A stretch of DNA of 64,000 nt from Sclerodactyla briareus (taxonomy: Eukaryota; Echinodermata; Holothuroidea; Dendrochirotida; Sclerodactylidae), in assembly GCA_026419785.1 (NCBI GenBank), contig JAODTK010005747.1, forward strand, positions 176,430 through 240,429, written 5' to 3'. A program made the position numbers and the translations under genes. How positions within the stretch are numbered: position 1 is the first letter of the stretch; every line of letters starts with the position of its first letter. The notes beneath the pieces are model-generated. The model was not told where the DNA came from, did not search any database, and saw only the letters and a list, made by a program, of their open reading frames with translations. This document shows positions 22,304 through 34,599 of the stretch, one piece after another.

Positions 22304-25300
22304 CTGAGAGCTGTAACCACCCTCCTCTGAACTGGATGGCACGTTGACCCGACTCTAGAGACTTTCCACATTTGCTTCGGCTGGAGTCACTTACGCTCCC
22401 ATCCGATTGTTCGGCCATATCACGACCTTCTCTTCCAAGTTCCTTGGAGTTGCTCCCAGACTCATTGCACCCATACCAGGACAAGCAGTGGTGAGGCAGT
22501 TTGTTTCAAAGATGCTGATTATGCAGAACAATCTCTCCATGGGGGACAACGTTGCTTTGATGGAAATGCTTGGGATTGTGCTCCCACACTAGATCTTCTG
22601 AGTGGGGAGACATGAAGTCTCCTCTTATGGAGGTCATGAAGTCTCCATGGCACCCTGCCCACCGTTTGTTGCATCTGTTGCTAGTCTCCATGGGTGACGC
22701 GAGATTTCCGTGTGCAGCATTATTCATGGACATCTCATGAGTGGGCCGGTGATTTGGAGGATGGAAGTGTACCACCTACCATGGTACTAGGGCACTAGCA
22801 ACCCCACCAGACTACTGCAAGCATCCGATGATTGTGGCATGTGTTTGCCAGTTTACCCACCCCACTACCTGATTGGGACAGATCGATGATTTTTGGAAAG
22901 CACCTCTGGTAGTGTCTGAATGAGTTCCGTGGTAACCTCCCTGATGGCCCACTGATAGTCCTTTCGTGTTTGTTACCCCGCCCCATGTAGTCCGCTAATA
23001 AATGTTGTCCTCGATGGTAGCAGACCGCATCCCAGTGATAGCCGTTGTGTCACAGTTGCTGGTGAGAGGAGGGGACTGCAGCAGATACCTGCATGCTCTG
23101 GATCAAGCTACCAGGGGAGGTGGCTCCTTTGGCGAGGTGTGGCGAGAGTGTTTTTGGACTGGCCCCACTGCCACCCCTAACTGGAGTGGGAGAGGGGGCC
23201 CTATTTCTCACTGATGATTGGGCGATGGGGTCTTGGAGTCGCGGGTTGGTGTTGTACCATGGAGGGTTCTCTGGGTGGAGGGTGGAGAAAATTTGACGCT
23301 TCGAGAGGGATGTTGAAGGAACAGCAGAGTTATCCTGGGAACATGCAGGTTAGACCTGAGAGGGTCCTTGCATCTCCCAAGAGCCAGACTGCTGGATGGA
23401 TATCGCATGCTGAATGCCTCCCTGCGTTGCTCATTGGTCCTGAGGAATATGCCAACATTGAGTATTGTTCATGACATGATGAGTATATGTGTGATATAAT
23501 TTGCCTCCAAATATAATGTTTACATCCTGATAACAACCAACCACCCTTCCTTCCCGCTTCTTATTGAGAGGCTGTTCACTGAAAAAAACCCCAAACGGTG
23601 GAATACAATCAGATTTTGAGGACTGCTGGAAAAGGATAGAAGCTATTACTTACTTCCATGATTAAGAACATCTCCATCTAATGCCTCATTGAACAAGCTT
23701 CGATGAACTACTGACTTTTAAGAATTTTTAAACAGCATTCAATTCAGGGGAAATTAGTTGGACCCTATTGCTCACCGCTGCATTAGAGGAGGGGTCTCTA
23801 TTTCTCCTATGAAATTCTACATGTTTCATACAACTAGTTTGATGCTAAAATTGGTTGTGTGTAGGCCTCAGTCAGTGCATAACAGGGGGGTTGAGTGGGC
23901 CACCGCACGCCTTCCCATGCACCTCCACTGAGAAACAAATCTTCTACAATACGAGTCGTTGCACATGGGCCAAAATTTCATATATTAATTTCAGGACGCA
24001 CAGGGTTGTAAGTTTGCAGATTGCAGTTTTCACCGAGTGCAGTGGCCTGAGATGTTGGTGGAGTGATTCCAATCACTGAGGTTACTGCCATCCATGGTTA
24101 CTGGTATGCGTTACGAACATTCGGAATTGGGTTAGTAGTTAGGTCGGCAGGTGGGAGGGCAGAAAAGGAGAGATCTTTCCACTGGTCTCATTCTGCTCAA
24201 ATGGGACAAAGCTTCAAGATTCAGGGGTATGGGCTGCGTCCATCTGCCTATAAGAATACAACAGAACAATGGACTCCAAGGCAGCTAAACGGTAACAGTA
24301 TAGAGGCAAAGAGGGAAATGTCTCCCATACTGCAATATATATGGATGGTAGCTACATGATGGTACTCAGGAACATGCTCTCAGCAGGCTAAGGATGAGGA
24401 AAAACTAATTTTCTGAACATAACAAACCAATAAGGAGAGATTCTATTAGCCTCAATTGACAATCGACTTAAGAGTGCCATTTCCTGCCCATCTAGGGGTC
24501 TTCAGGCTCAAAATGTTTTTGTATAATGGGCTCCGCTTAGATAGTTCATATTTTACTAGTTGACGAAGGAAAGATTAGTGAATGGTAAAAATGTATAGCA
24601 ATAATGGACAAGGGAAACAGATATAAAACAGAAACATACAATAACTACACATTGGGGCAATACCCTAACAGTTGAAACACCTCAGTTTGGTTTGCATAAT
24701 TACAGCAGAGACCTATTTCACTGCCACTGTATTTATGAAGCAGTAATCTGTTCACTCCAGGTGCTAAGGACCTAAACTGGAAAAGGATACCTTTATATGC
24801 TTTGCTATGCAAAGAGACATTTATGGTACCGCAAATCGGTGCATAATGGATGGTACCATTACAGGACTCACAACAGCGATGTCTTGTGGTATACGGACAA
24901 ATTTACAATGACATACACTGATATGAGATGCTCTCGTATCAAGATCAGATTGCCACTCGGATGCTTACCCCATTGTGACAACGTGCAAACATTGCCATAA
25001 CAGTTCACACGTTGCTACCGGACGACAAATCCATTCCAGTTCAATTACAATCAAACTCACCTTCCGCTAGACATGCATACTTGTTCTTCACAGGTGTTGT
25101 TGACGATTCAGCTCGGCGAAAAGAGAAGATATTGCCAAAATTGATTGATTGCTTAATTACAGCTGTCAATCAATGAATCCTGTAACACTCATAGTAGGAC
25201 AACTAGCACAATGTGGGTTTGGAATAACTCGTCATATGAGAGACAGGCTGCTTGTGGGTGCAATTTCTTTTTTTTTTTTTTGGTGTTTCATCCCCGGATG

Positions 25301-25588
25301 TCAAAGAATGTGATGGACTGCCCTATTTCTCGAAACGAGGGATTGGAATCAGGGTAAGTTTAGACTCACGAAATAATTGACTAGTGACTAAGTGTAGTCG
25401 AGTACGAAAAACATAGAAGAGGCAAAAAAGAACACATTGGTTACTGTAAACAAATTGAGTTTCAACACAGCAGAAGCAACACAAACTGTTTTAAGACTAC
25501 GTTGAATAGAGAAGCCTCACATTTTAGATGGAGGAGCTCCAAAAAAAATCTCTGTAATAGATTTTGTCTTTAGTGATGTTCTACTCAC
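22304..25588. other. Long intron, mixed unclassified sequence
   Basis: No exon confirmed. 22360-22600 is open on both strands: on + it reads GQAVVRQFVSKMLIMQNNLS before a stop, and on - there is a GAGC-GTAAGTGA donor. The two cannot both be coding and neither fits TDRD12. 22600-23480 is richer in G/C with long overlapping frames but no motif. A T run lies at 25268-25281. Confidence 0.35.
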
Positions 25589-25674
25589 TAGATCCCCTTG
25601 ATGCTTGACATAGAGCATAGTGTGCCTGACACCGTCTCCATCAGTATGGGAGACCTGACACTGGAGGGCTTTAC
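25589..25674 (-). CDS. TDRD12: TDRD12-like exon, extended Tudor core
   Basis: An 86-bp exon reads KALQCQVSHTDGDGVRHTML and then YVKHQGDL, with acceptor TCTGTTCTCACATTCAAG and donor CTA before GTGAGTAG. With the 27.8 kb exon it gives LQGKALQCQVSH...LYVKHQGDL, the usual Tudor pattern G-K-x-L-x-x-x-V, then L-Y-x-x-x-G. Phase 1 in and 0 out agree with both neighbours. A second frame (VKPSSVRSPILMETV...) is also open but fits the flanking exons less well. Confidence 0.65.
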
Positions 25675-25754
25675 CTTGAATGTGAGAACAGAAAGACACA
25701 AGAGAAATATCAAGTAAAAGAGGGGTGAACTTTTTGGTGGGCCTGGAGCCCAAA

Positions 25755-26490
25755 AAAATTAGTCAACTGCCAACCTAGAATAAAACAAAATATATTTGAT
25801 ATTAATTGTTCCAATCAAAATTCAACATTCAGGTACCAATTCTAGCACTTTGGCAGGATTGGGCCAGCAATTCAACTCAAAATTGCTGGGTATATTTTTT
25901 TTCTCCACAGGTTCACCAAGGTACCCTGGCCATAGTATTCATGAATGAACACCAGCGATAACTTGCCTCTTCTTCTCGTCTAGTGCCCAGAGAAAAGGTA
26001 GACACAATAGGAATACTGAGTAAATAAGAGAATTGAACTATTTTAGAACCTGGAGACAAAAATAGATCGGTCAACTGCCAACCTAGAACAAGACAAAATA
26101 TATTGGATATATTCACTACCTTAATTGTTCCAATCAAAATGCAACATTTAGGCACCAATCCTAGCACTTTGGCAGGTTTGGGCCAGCAATTGAACTAAAA
26201 AATGCTGGGTATAAACTGCATGGAAAATTGAACTTGAAAATCCACAATTCAACTCACATCAACACATCAAAAATTTGAGTTGTTGGATCTCCCGGCCGGC
26301 AAGGGTTGTGAAATATATCTGTCCTAGTAGAAAACTGCTGGGAACAAGTTGAACCTTATCAGAGCTTGAAAGACATATGACACATAGATGTGGCTGTTTT
26401 ATTTTTATTTTATTTTTTTCTCCACAGGTTCATTGAAGTACCCTGGCCATAGTATTCATGAATGAACACCAACGATAACTTCTTTTTTTT
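25755..26490. repeat. Local duplicated segments
   Basis: AGTCAACTGCCAACCTAGAA, TTGTTCCAATCAAAATTCAA and TAGCACTTTGGCAGGATTGG recur about 300 bp later, at 26070-26215. CTCCACAGGTTCACC with CCTGGCCATAGTATTCATGA recurs about 510 bp later, near 26413. The copies have diverged a little, so the event is old but visible. Confidence 0.8.
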
Positions 26491-27769
26491 CTTATGGAAT
26501 AGTGCCCAGATAATATCGAGGCAGGGGTGTGACCAATCCTGTCATATTCGTGGAGCGCCATTCTTTTTCCACATCCGAAAGGTTCATCACAAGATTTATG
26601 TCACAAGATTTATGTCACAGCTGACTGATGAGACCTATTTTGAATATCCCAGAACAAACCCCCGGAACCCACAAGTCCACTACATCACAGCAGAACCATG
26701 ACCACCAATACCAGCCATCGCAAACTCAGGTACAGATTATCTGGGAAAAGCCTCCAGAGACTGATGGAACTCAAACTCAAAATGTTCGCTTACAAAGCAT
26801 GAGATTGATAACAAAAAAGTCCTCTCTCTTTGTCACAATTAATACTTTGATATGAACCCATGGAGCTATTATATTAACTGGAGAGGTTGTGAACCCGTGT
26901 TTATGGTTCAATTTGGAGACTGTTAATGAACACAAAACAAGAAGTGGGTGCTGCACCGTAGCATGTTACACACCAAAGGCTGTTCAGCATTTGTTGCGTC
27001 CCTGTGGAAACAAGCATTGTATGAACAATTTTGATGCCACGATGTGACCACAATATTGCATGGCGTGCAACCCACATGTGCTTCATCGTAATAGGCTGTT
27101 GAAAAACCACTGCAGTCAGAAGACCCCATGTATTGATTGTTTCCCCGGAATAGTAATTCGGAAACCCCTTACGAAAGCTCGCAAGGTATGTGCATAAACA
27201 ATATATTGAGTCGTCAGCATAGTTACGTTGGGTGCAGTAAAAGGTTTTCCAAGTATGGTCTCACAGTCTAGTGGGAATAATTGTGACAACATTGCCTCTT
27301 CAGGGTCTGACTATTGCCTGGCACCGTTCTAGTAAAAACGAATCAACTACTGTCGTGTTAGATAGCATAACAAGTTTGCTATATTTTCCACTGTAGGTGG
27401 TAAGGGGGAGGGGATCCATATGTCTGACTACAACTGGTTACACCTGTTGTTTACATCTGACCTCCTATGTATTCTAGGCTATTCATCGCCTGGGCAGTAG
27501 ATAAACTGTTCTTGGGAGAGGGATTGAGCTATGATATGATTGCCCAAACTTCACCATTCTGTGAAAAAAGAAGTAACACTGTAGTGTTAGACGACCACAA
27601 GTCTGTTATAATTTTCTTCTAAAATGTGGGAAGGGGATCCAAGTCCCCTATTGAAAAGAATAGGGTACATGATTCCCCATCTATTTATGGATACCTGACA
27701 CACTATCGCAGTCCAACGATTCAAATATCTTGAATTTACAGACACCAAGAATACAAGGTAACTGCTCAC
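26491..27769. other. Intron, nothing recognised
   Basis: AT-rich intronic DNA without convincing exon or repeat structure. Confidence 0.4.
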
Positions 27770-27823
27770 CTTGTAAGCCTCTCAAAGTATTTCCAGGCAG
27801 ATGTTCCCATTTAAACTGGGGTT
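27770..27823 (-). CDS. TDRD12: TDRD12-like micro-exon, extended Tudor
   Basis: A 54-bp exon reads PQFKWEHLPGNTLRGLQ. The acceptor is CCTATTGTTTATGTCAG and the donor AAG before GTGAGCAG. Only one frame is open. Its phases (1 in, 1 out) agree with the 30.0 kb and 25.6 kb exons. W-x-x-L...L-x-x-L-x-G-K across the junction is the W-helix-GK element seen in Tudor/SN-like folds. Confidence 0.62.
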
Positions 27824-29988
27824 CTGACATAAACAATAGGAAGAAGTGTATTAGCATATGAGAGGCCATGAATACAGGTTCTTCGTAAGGAGTGATGCAT
27901 TTTTTTTTGGGGGGGTTATATCTCACACAATGGCTGGCCTGTTGAATGTTTATAATTGCTAATGGGCATTGTGTGTTTTTTCTTTCATTAAAAACAGGTG
28001 AACGTGGAGGAATCCCCGCACCACCAATGAACATAATAATACTCTACAGTCCGCGTCCATGCAATTCGGTTAGCAAATCCTCAAAGAATGATCATTTTGG
28101 TGGCCAAAATGGCAACGCATGCGTGGCCTATCAATCCCTTTAATTACCTTTGACAGTAGACCCTCACATGGCAAATGCTCCATTACTCATGACATTCTTA
28201 ATAACTGATGTGGTCAACATCTCAAACAATGCCAAATTGGGGGCCAAAAAGGCAGTTTTCAGCATAATGGCCTGTTTTGTGCCCAGTTGGGTCAACATCC
28301 ATCGAAGAATACTGTTTGGGGCCTGTAATACATCTTTTCACCATATTTACCATTTTTACTCTAATGCACATGACATTGTATCAAAAATCTGTGTACAAAC
28401 TGAAAGTAGCACTACCAGAGAAATCTAATGCACTATGTAGTAGGAGATACATTTTGCAATTTTACACACACAATTGCCTCTTTTGCGCCCTTTAAATGAC
28501 TTCGACAGAGTCCCAGGGTCAATGAATATTGTGTCCAGTTTGGTTTACATCCTCACAGATGAGCCAACAGGGGCCAAAAGAAGCAAAAGTGGATATGGAT
28601 ACAGACGACGACAAAACAGATCAAATGAATTTGGTCACAATAGCTTAACAGCCTAGCTGATTTTAACTAATATACAGATTTTGTTTGGGGTATTTCATCA
28701 TACTTCAACCGTGTGTTTCCTGTTTTTTTGTATTTTTGGCAACAATGGATTGAATAGTTTGCAAACAATAAATCTGCAGCATAGGCAAGGTGAATTGTTT
28801 ACGAATGGACCTAATTAGGACATACATACTTGGTGAAAGATATGTCACATGCATCTTCACTCTGTATGTGCAAGCTCTGTCATTCCCATGCCCACCAAAG
28901 CATTGTTTGGTACAAGGTACACTATCCGGATCAATCAAGCAATGCAGTTCTTTGGTATGTTTAACATTATATACAGTACCAATACGTTCTGTCTTTAATA
29001 TTGCATGCAGAAAATGATGACTTCCGAAGGGGGGCAGGGACAGTCCGACAAAAACCTATTGAAGGTTGTGTGAGAACTAGCGATGAATTTCACATTGCAT
29101 GCATTAACAAGATTGTGTTAGGCTAAGCCATGATCTTTCATTATATGCCACTGTGAATCACCCTTGCTTTTGTTATGAGGAATCTCCAGCATTGCCCATA
29201 AGGCGTCAAGGGAGTCGCCGATAAGACCTTATTGCGAAACCCCTACTTGAATCTTCCTCGAGTGTGTGGTCCCTCATACTGCAAACTTAATTAAGACTCC
29301 CGAAATCTGGCACGTAGGGCCGATAGATTCAGCTTGAACGACTTCAAATATAGGTCCCCCGGGCCATTGCCAATGGAAGAGTTGGGATGGCAGCCTCTTG
29401 CACCAGCGTCGTGTTAGAGTGCTCACTATTTTTCATAAGGCATCAATGGGCACCAGTTCGATTCTCATCAGGCCGTCATGTCACCTGTTAATTGACGCTC
29501 ACAGCATACCGACACTAGCCAAATAAGGACTGCTTCAAGTTTTCCTTCTTCCCGAGAACGATCAGAGATTTGAACAATTTACACTGAAAACTACTCATAG
29601 TCGAAAGGTGTCCAAGCGGAGTTCATCTTGCACCATCATGACTAATTATTTTCTTTTTCGCATGCACAACCTATTCCTGACCAATTGGTTCCACTGGGAC
29701 GTTGCCGTTATCCCCCTCAAGATCAGATATGCATTAGAAGTTTTGTGTGAAAGCTACGCTATGACCTCACATTATAAACAGCTTATAAGGTCAAAGATAT
29801 ATGGCCTGATGGGAGCTAGCTAAGTTAAGACTCACAATATAAACTGCGATAACAAGGCCATTGCAAGGCTGACCATGCCTCAAACATCGTGGCGTTACAG
29901 GTTGTGTGCAGAGTTACATATACCTCACATCAAACTGTGTTCCACATGGTCAGGAGAGCTAAGCTATGAGGTCATTTGTACTACTCAC
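27824..29988. other. Intron with dispersed repeat text
   Basis: 28050-28660 looks like an old dispersed repeat: GGCCAAAATGGCAACGC, TTGACAGTAGACCCTCACAT, and an ending GGATACAGACGACGACAAAA with AGCTTAACAGCC. The rest has no recognisable structure. 29160-29900 repeats the words AAGGCGTCAAGGG and AAGGCATCAATGGG, but no family was identified. Confidence 0.4.
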
Positions 29989-30104
29989 GTTCATCTGGGC
30001 GCCATCCAGAAATGAGACATCCATTGGTGATCGGCTGGATTCCGCAGACTGAACTTCGTACCTGACAAACGGAATCCTCGAATCTCTCTGGAATCTCCCT
30101 CATG
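29989..30104 (-). CDS. TDRD12: TDRD12-like exon, extended Tudor start
   Basis: A 116-bp exon with a strong acceptor (TTCTGTTGTTTTCAG) and a strong donor (GTGAGTAG). It reads MREIPERFEDSVCQVRSSVC and then GIQPITNGCLISGWRPDE. R-E-I-P-E-R-F...C-x-V-R-x-x-V-C-G-I-Q-P matches the linker after the Tudor barrel in many Tudor proteins (L-x-x-L-P-x-x-F, then a strand ending C-x-L-x-G-I-x-P). It enters in phase 2 and leaves in phase 1, agreeing with both neighbours. An alternative frame with a nearer acceptor (RIPFVRYEVQ...) is less Tudor-like. Confidence 0.68.
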
Positions 30105-31669
30105 CTGAAAACAACAGAACAAAATTTACATATTGAATAACCCCTGATTGCCCTTTGTACAGGTGCAGAGGGAATTAATTGCCTAAATCTCCTATATCAT
30201 TGGACCTATGCAGGGGCCGCATACCAGGGGGCCATGCATGGGGACCTTATGCAGAGTTGATAAAGAATGGCAGCATATTCCAAGTTCCAAAAGTCTGTAA
30301 AGTTAACTTGACTTCACATACTTGCTATTATTAAATTAGGGGGATAACCCTTAGACGCGAGTTTCCGTTACGGGGGTACATTTATATCGGCACAATTTAC
30401 GACACAAAATGTCCCTTGTGACCTGATGGGGAACCACAAGAGCCAAACAAGTTCATTGACAACAATGTCCTCCTAATGAAAACTGTTCAAAATGGTTCAC
30501 AGTGGTAAAAAGAATATTGTTCCTCTGTGAATACCGCTTTACATCTTACTGTTAGAAGGTGCAAATTGCAGCACTGTGTGAAGACAAAGAGTGACCTCAG
30601 CTTAGCATTGTCCTCTCCCCACCCCCCTCCCCCATCACTCATTTCTTAATGTAATTGAAAAACTTGCAGGGATAGAAACCATGCCTGCATGTTTTCCATT
30701 ATACATCGGACAAAGTTTTAAATTTACATATTGGCAATTTGACCCTCCGATGACCAGAATGACCTCTACCTTCATCCGAACAAAATGTGGCCAACCACAT
30801 TCCTGTGACGACACCAGCCACCTCCTGAAAAAATACATTAAAGACTCTGTATGGCAGACAATGTGTGGAAAGACCAGGTCCAGCTGTACAATGCCTTGGA
30901 TCATTTAATTTGGTAGCGGCAGACCAAACAGGAAACACTTAGTTTTTACACTGGTTTCTAAAATCTGATTCGGTAACTATTGTCTGTATCCCCGACGGGT
31001 ACGGGTAGTGCCGTATTCAGCGCTGCACTTTTCTGCCAACAAAATTCTGATGGCACGGCAGCACCGGGTATGGCTTAAACGGACTTACTGTATCCACACG
31101 ATCTCGGAGCCACGCACAAGTTTTGTGTTTAAGCTGATTCGTAAATTTTTTCATAGACCGAAAAAGAAAAAAAAATGCGCAGGGGGACGTATTATTCCGT
31201 GAACCCCAACCGGCTCCATCCAGATTGCAAAGGCCCAGTTTAATAACTTCAGCTAATTTGCTTGAACAGCTTTTTAAGTTCAATGTATTAGAATTCATTT
31301 AATCCCAGTTTTATTTTTGTTTTTAAAAAGAATAGAAAATGGTTCGTGACAAGCAACTATCACATTAATCAATGGTTCCAGTGTCCGATTATGCCAACTA
31401 TGTGTAGTACCGAAGTGTATTTTCGACACGTCGGCATATTTTTTACAACCATCACTTCTGTTGCTTCAACAATCTTACTACCCCGATTCCTTTCCTGCTT
31501 AATCCATTAGTTTTTGCAGGGTAATGTTGATTAACCATTGTTTGTATTGTCATGTGCAATTTTATTCTGAGAATTGAGACTTGTGAAGCTGAACGTGAGG
31601 CATTCACTGTATCACATAAATTATAATTTCTTCACTGTATGCGTACTGAGAACTTAATAAGACGTATTA
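30105..31669. other. Intron, one rejected exon candidate
   Basis: No accepted exon. A 55-bp candidate at 30770-30824 (-) is discussed among the rejected items. 30990-31190 carries GTGCCGTATTCAGCGCTGCAC-like words, resembling the ends of small DNA elements. Confidence 0.35.
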
Positions 31670-31971
31670 CCGTATTCATTCCTCTAAGTGTCCAGGGCGC
31701 GCCAACAGCCTACACGCCATCGTTATCGCGGAGTCGGCGATGGCTAGCGCTCGAGCGATTCAGTTTTTATATTAACCCACTTTGTTCTGTATGGTGTAGG
31801 GCTGTATGTACTCGCAATGGAATCAAACAATAGTGCTGTGCTACTGCTGGCATGCAAACGAAAAACATTTTTTAAGTTTTTCGGCCGCGCATAGCAACTT
31901 TATATTTTACAAGTTGCAACAAAGTTGGTGGGCACTTACTGGAGATGGGCGCTAGCGGAATGAATACGGGG
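31670..31971. mobile_element. MITE with 13-bp perfect TIRs and TA target site
   Basis: CCGTATTCATTCC at 31670-31682 is exactly inverted as GGAATGAATACGG at 31957-31969, and TA flanks both sides (31668-31669 and 31972-31973). The interior is about 275 bp, non-coding, with an internal hairpin (GCCATCG / CGATGGC near 31710-31743). TA flanks point to the Tc1/mariner group for mobilisation; that is inferred. Confidence 0.7.
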
Positions 31972-32689
31972 TATGGTCTTTCACAAAAAAATCAATTTTG
32001 AAAAAACGAACGTTCCACTTGTATTTTTCTCTGTTTGTCAGCTGCGAAGTAGGCCTTCAGTCTACTTGGTCTGTGTCATCGTACACGTGCACACTGGCTG
32101 GGACTAGCGTGATCGCTCAAATAAATGACCTGTGCCATTTTGTAACAGCTGAATGGCTTGTGAGTCTTAACATGAGTGCAATGAAACACTTGGGCAAACG
32201 GGCCACATCCACGGCAAATGCATTATCCATGCCGTTCGTGGCAAACATATTTTTTTATCGAGCTATGGAATATCGCATGCTGACATAACAACGGTATGAT
32301 TGGATAGTCGCAGCATTGAGTGTCGTAGAGTAACTGACTAAATGTAAGCGGAGAGACTGTTACGTGTCTGAGATTATTTTGCTGCAAATAGCCGAATACA
32401 AAAGGAATGACCAAGTTATAGGTTTAAATTCAATTGCAATTTTATTATGTACATTTGACATTTTACTTAGTGGAAGTGGTGAAATTTTTCAGCAACTGGG
32501 TAGTAAAATTGAACAGGTAAGACGATGGTCGGGCGGTACCCGGGGTACCCGAGTAAACACTAAACAACTCACACACCATAAACCATCATTTTCACATACA
32601 CATGCATCACAGAATGGGGTACTCTTTTCAGAATATGTGATCAGTTGAATTCATGGTAAGTGGTGAAACCCAACCTGTATTGATCTTAC
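31972..32689. other. Intron, nothing recognised
   Basis: AT-rich intronic DNA without recognisable coding or repeat structure. The palindrome GGTACCCGGGGTACC is at about 32535-32549. Confidence 0.4.
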
Positions 32690-32838
32690 TGTGTATGTGA
32701 GACTAGTATAGTCCTGCCTCTATCTTCAAGTAGCAGCTTGCCTTGGCCCCCCCAGAGGTACGGAGGACCGTCTTCACGATGCAGCGGTACCAGTGGGCCT
32801 CATGCTCATGTCACTGTCCTTTCTTAGGCTAGGTACAT
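32690..32838 (-). CDS. TDRD12: TDRD12-like exon, Tudor barrel, frame-disrupted
   Basis: One frame reads HEHEAHWYRCIVKTVLRTSG, the core Tudor strand (W-Y-R-A-x-V). Further on, another frame reads LLLEDRGRTILVSHTH, the V-D-Y-G-x-x-x-x-V strand, up to a GTAAGATC donor. The shift between frames falls at a run of seven C on + (32747-32753), so one base is gained or lost there. Upstream of HEHE there are stops before the TTCCAG acceptor, so the 5-prime border is also damaged or different. Its end phase (2) fits the 30.0 kb exon. D-R-G stands where D-Y-G is usual. Confidence 0.62.
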
Positions 32839-34266
32839 CTGGAACAGAGAATGCATACTGTACCCGCAACGCATCATGTGTGAACATGGTGGCCCATTTG
32901 GGTAATCTCCAAATTTGCAATAGCAAATTTCTGCTCGATTGAACCAACCAGATTAGAAATCTGGATGCCAATTTTAGGAAAATTCATGTCTGTCATTCAC
33001 AGGTCGATGCAGGACCAATGGCTCTGGAGTATTTTCCCCCGGAGACGGCTAGTTTTGGGTCAATATACTCCTTTGAACAAGATTCCCCTACTGTATATGC
33101 GTAAAATGCTCCAATGCTATTCCAAAGCTTATTCCCTAACACAACGATTATTTCTATATATGTATAATACAGGAAGCAATCAGGTAACACCTATCACACA
33201 AATTTCCCAGGTTCTAATAATATGCCCGCAGAAAATTTTTTCTGATTTTGAACGAAATCAACACCTCCTGCACCAACACACTGTCCTCTACCCTCAGCCT
33301 ACTATCTCGTTTATTTGGTGATTTCTGTTCCTGCCAACCCCAAATGATAAATTCCCATCCACATACTTTTTTCATGAGATTACAGTATATTTTGTTGGCT
33401 ATTACGTTAACGACCTATTCCTCTCCAGATGGGAGTACATGGATCCCACTTCTATCCCATGCCATTTCTCCTTGACATGAACTACTGCCCAACAATATAA
33501 TCCCTCCAACCCGACTAACAAGCCCTGCAGGGTATTGCTAGTACTTGGAGGGAAAAGCAAGCGAGGGACAAGCCGCGCACTACACATACAAGGCGCCCCA
33601 AGTGTAATGCCACGAAAAACAAATAAGAGGGCAATCCCCGGAGTTGCAGGATCTCATCAGCAAAAGTGGAACTATCAGTTGTTTCTACTGCTGCCTATTC
33701 CGAGTTTACAAACAACAAAATTTTACAAGTAAGTCCTGGAACCGCTTTTGCCCTAAAAATTTCATATTCATAGAATTTCAGTAAATTTACAGCATAAATG
33801 TCGGGAAACCCTTTGTTTTGATACCCTGTACCTTGTTTTTCAAAATTTGGGATCATTCGTCCTCCCAATTTCTGAATATGAAAACAGAACAGATTTTCGA
33901 AAATTCCCAATTTTGCCAAAAATCCATTTATCCTCCCCCCTAAAATCCACATTTTTGGTGATTTTCGGCTGATTGCATGGGAAAAGTTGTAATTTGTGCC
34001 TTTTTTACATTGTTACAAAGTTTGAAATCATTCGGCCCTCGAAATCAGCGACTATCTTGAAAAATAATGAAAAATTCGTAAAATTGAGAAATTGCCCCAA
34101 AATTCGTTTTTTGTCCTCTAAATTCCACAATTTTGATAGTTTCCACCTTATTCTGAGAAAAAGATGTGTTTTGTGACTTATCAAGTGTGTGCCAAAATTT
34201 GATTTTGTTCAGCCATTCCAGAATGGAGATATTGTGAAAAACCATCAAAATTCTGACGGACTCGCA
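32839..34266. other. Intron with an old dispersed repeat
   Basis: 33740-34260 is a T/A-rich repeat-like stretch with recurring TTGGTGATTTTCGG, CCCCTAAAATCCACA and CCTCTAAATTCCACA words on both halves, about 180 bp apart. No coding sequence was recognised. Confidence 0.4.
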
Positions 34267-34300
34267 AACGCACACACACATGCACACACACAAACGGACA
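34267..34300. repeat. CA microsatellite, imperfect
   Basis: Runs of CACACACA interrupted by TG and AA. It lies at the end of the T/A-rich dispersed repeat. Confidence 0.7.
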
Positions 34301-34461
34301 CTTTTGCAAGTGCACCTCATGCTGGATCACCCGCGGCACCACGGGTACCCCACCAATGGGTACCTACCCCTCAGTGGATAGTACCTAAACATGCAACCGT
34401 TGCTATGGGTGGTGGGGGAACCAGCACAGTATATCTAGGTGAAATGGCAAGTGACTACAAT

Positions 34462-34492
34462 ATCTCATCTGGCCCTTCGGGACCGATGAGAT
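34462..34492 (+). ncRNA. Stem-loop with UUCG tetraloop (structure only)
   Basis: ATCTCATC (34462-34469) pairs with GATGAGAT (34485-34492). Inside, GG-x-CC pairs with GG-x-CC and closes on C-TTCG-G at 34475-34480, with one bulged T and one C/A mismatch. C(UUCG)G is an exceptionally stable RNA loop. No promoter or terminator was seen, so transcription is unproven and it may belong to a repeat. Confidence 0.3.
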
Positions 34493-34599
34493 AATAACGG
34501 CGCCTAATGGTAGCAGTACCGAACTACAGTATACCCTAGGACCCAGCCCTATAACACGGTGTTAGGCAATGAGCCTAATCACTCAGAAATGACGCTGAG

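Noticed and set aside
22362-22592. Plus-strand frame ending SMGDNVALMEMLGIVLPH
   Set aside because: It is protein-like, but it lies antisense to the gene, has no proper acceptor or donor, and the opposite strand is open too.
30770-30824. 55-bp exon candidate (-), RWLVSSQECGWPHFVRMK, with a good acceptor
   Set aside because: The 32.8 kb and 30.0 kb exons join in phase and in the order expected for a Tudor domain without it. Inserting it would force the less Tudor-like frames.
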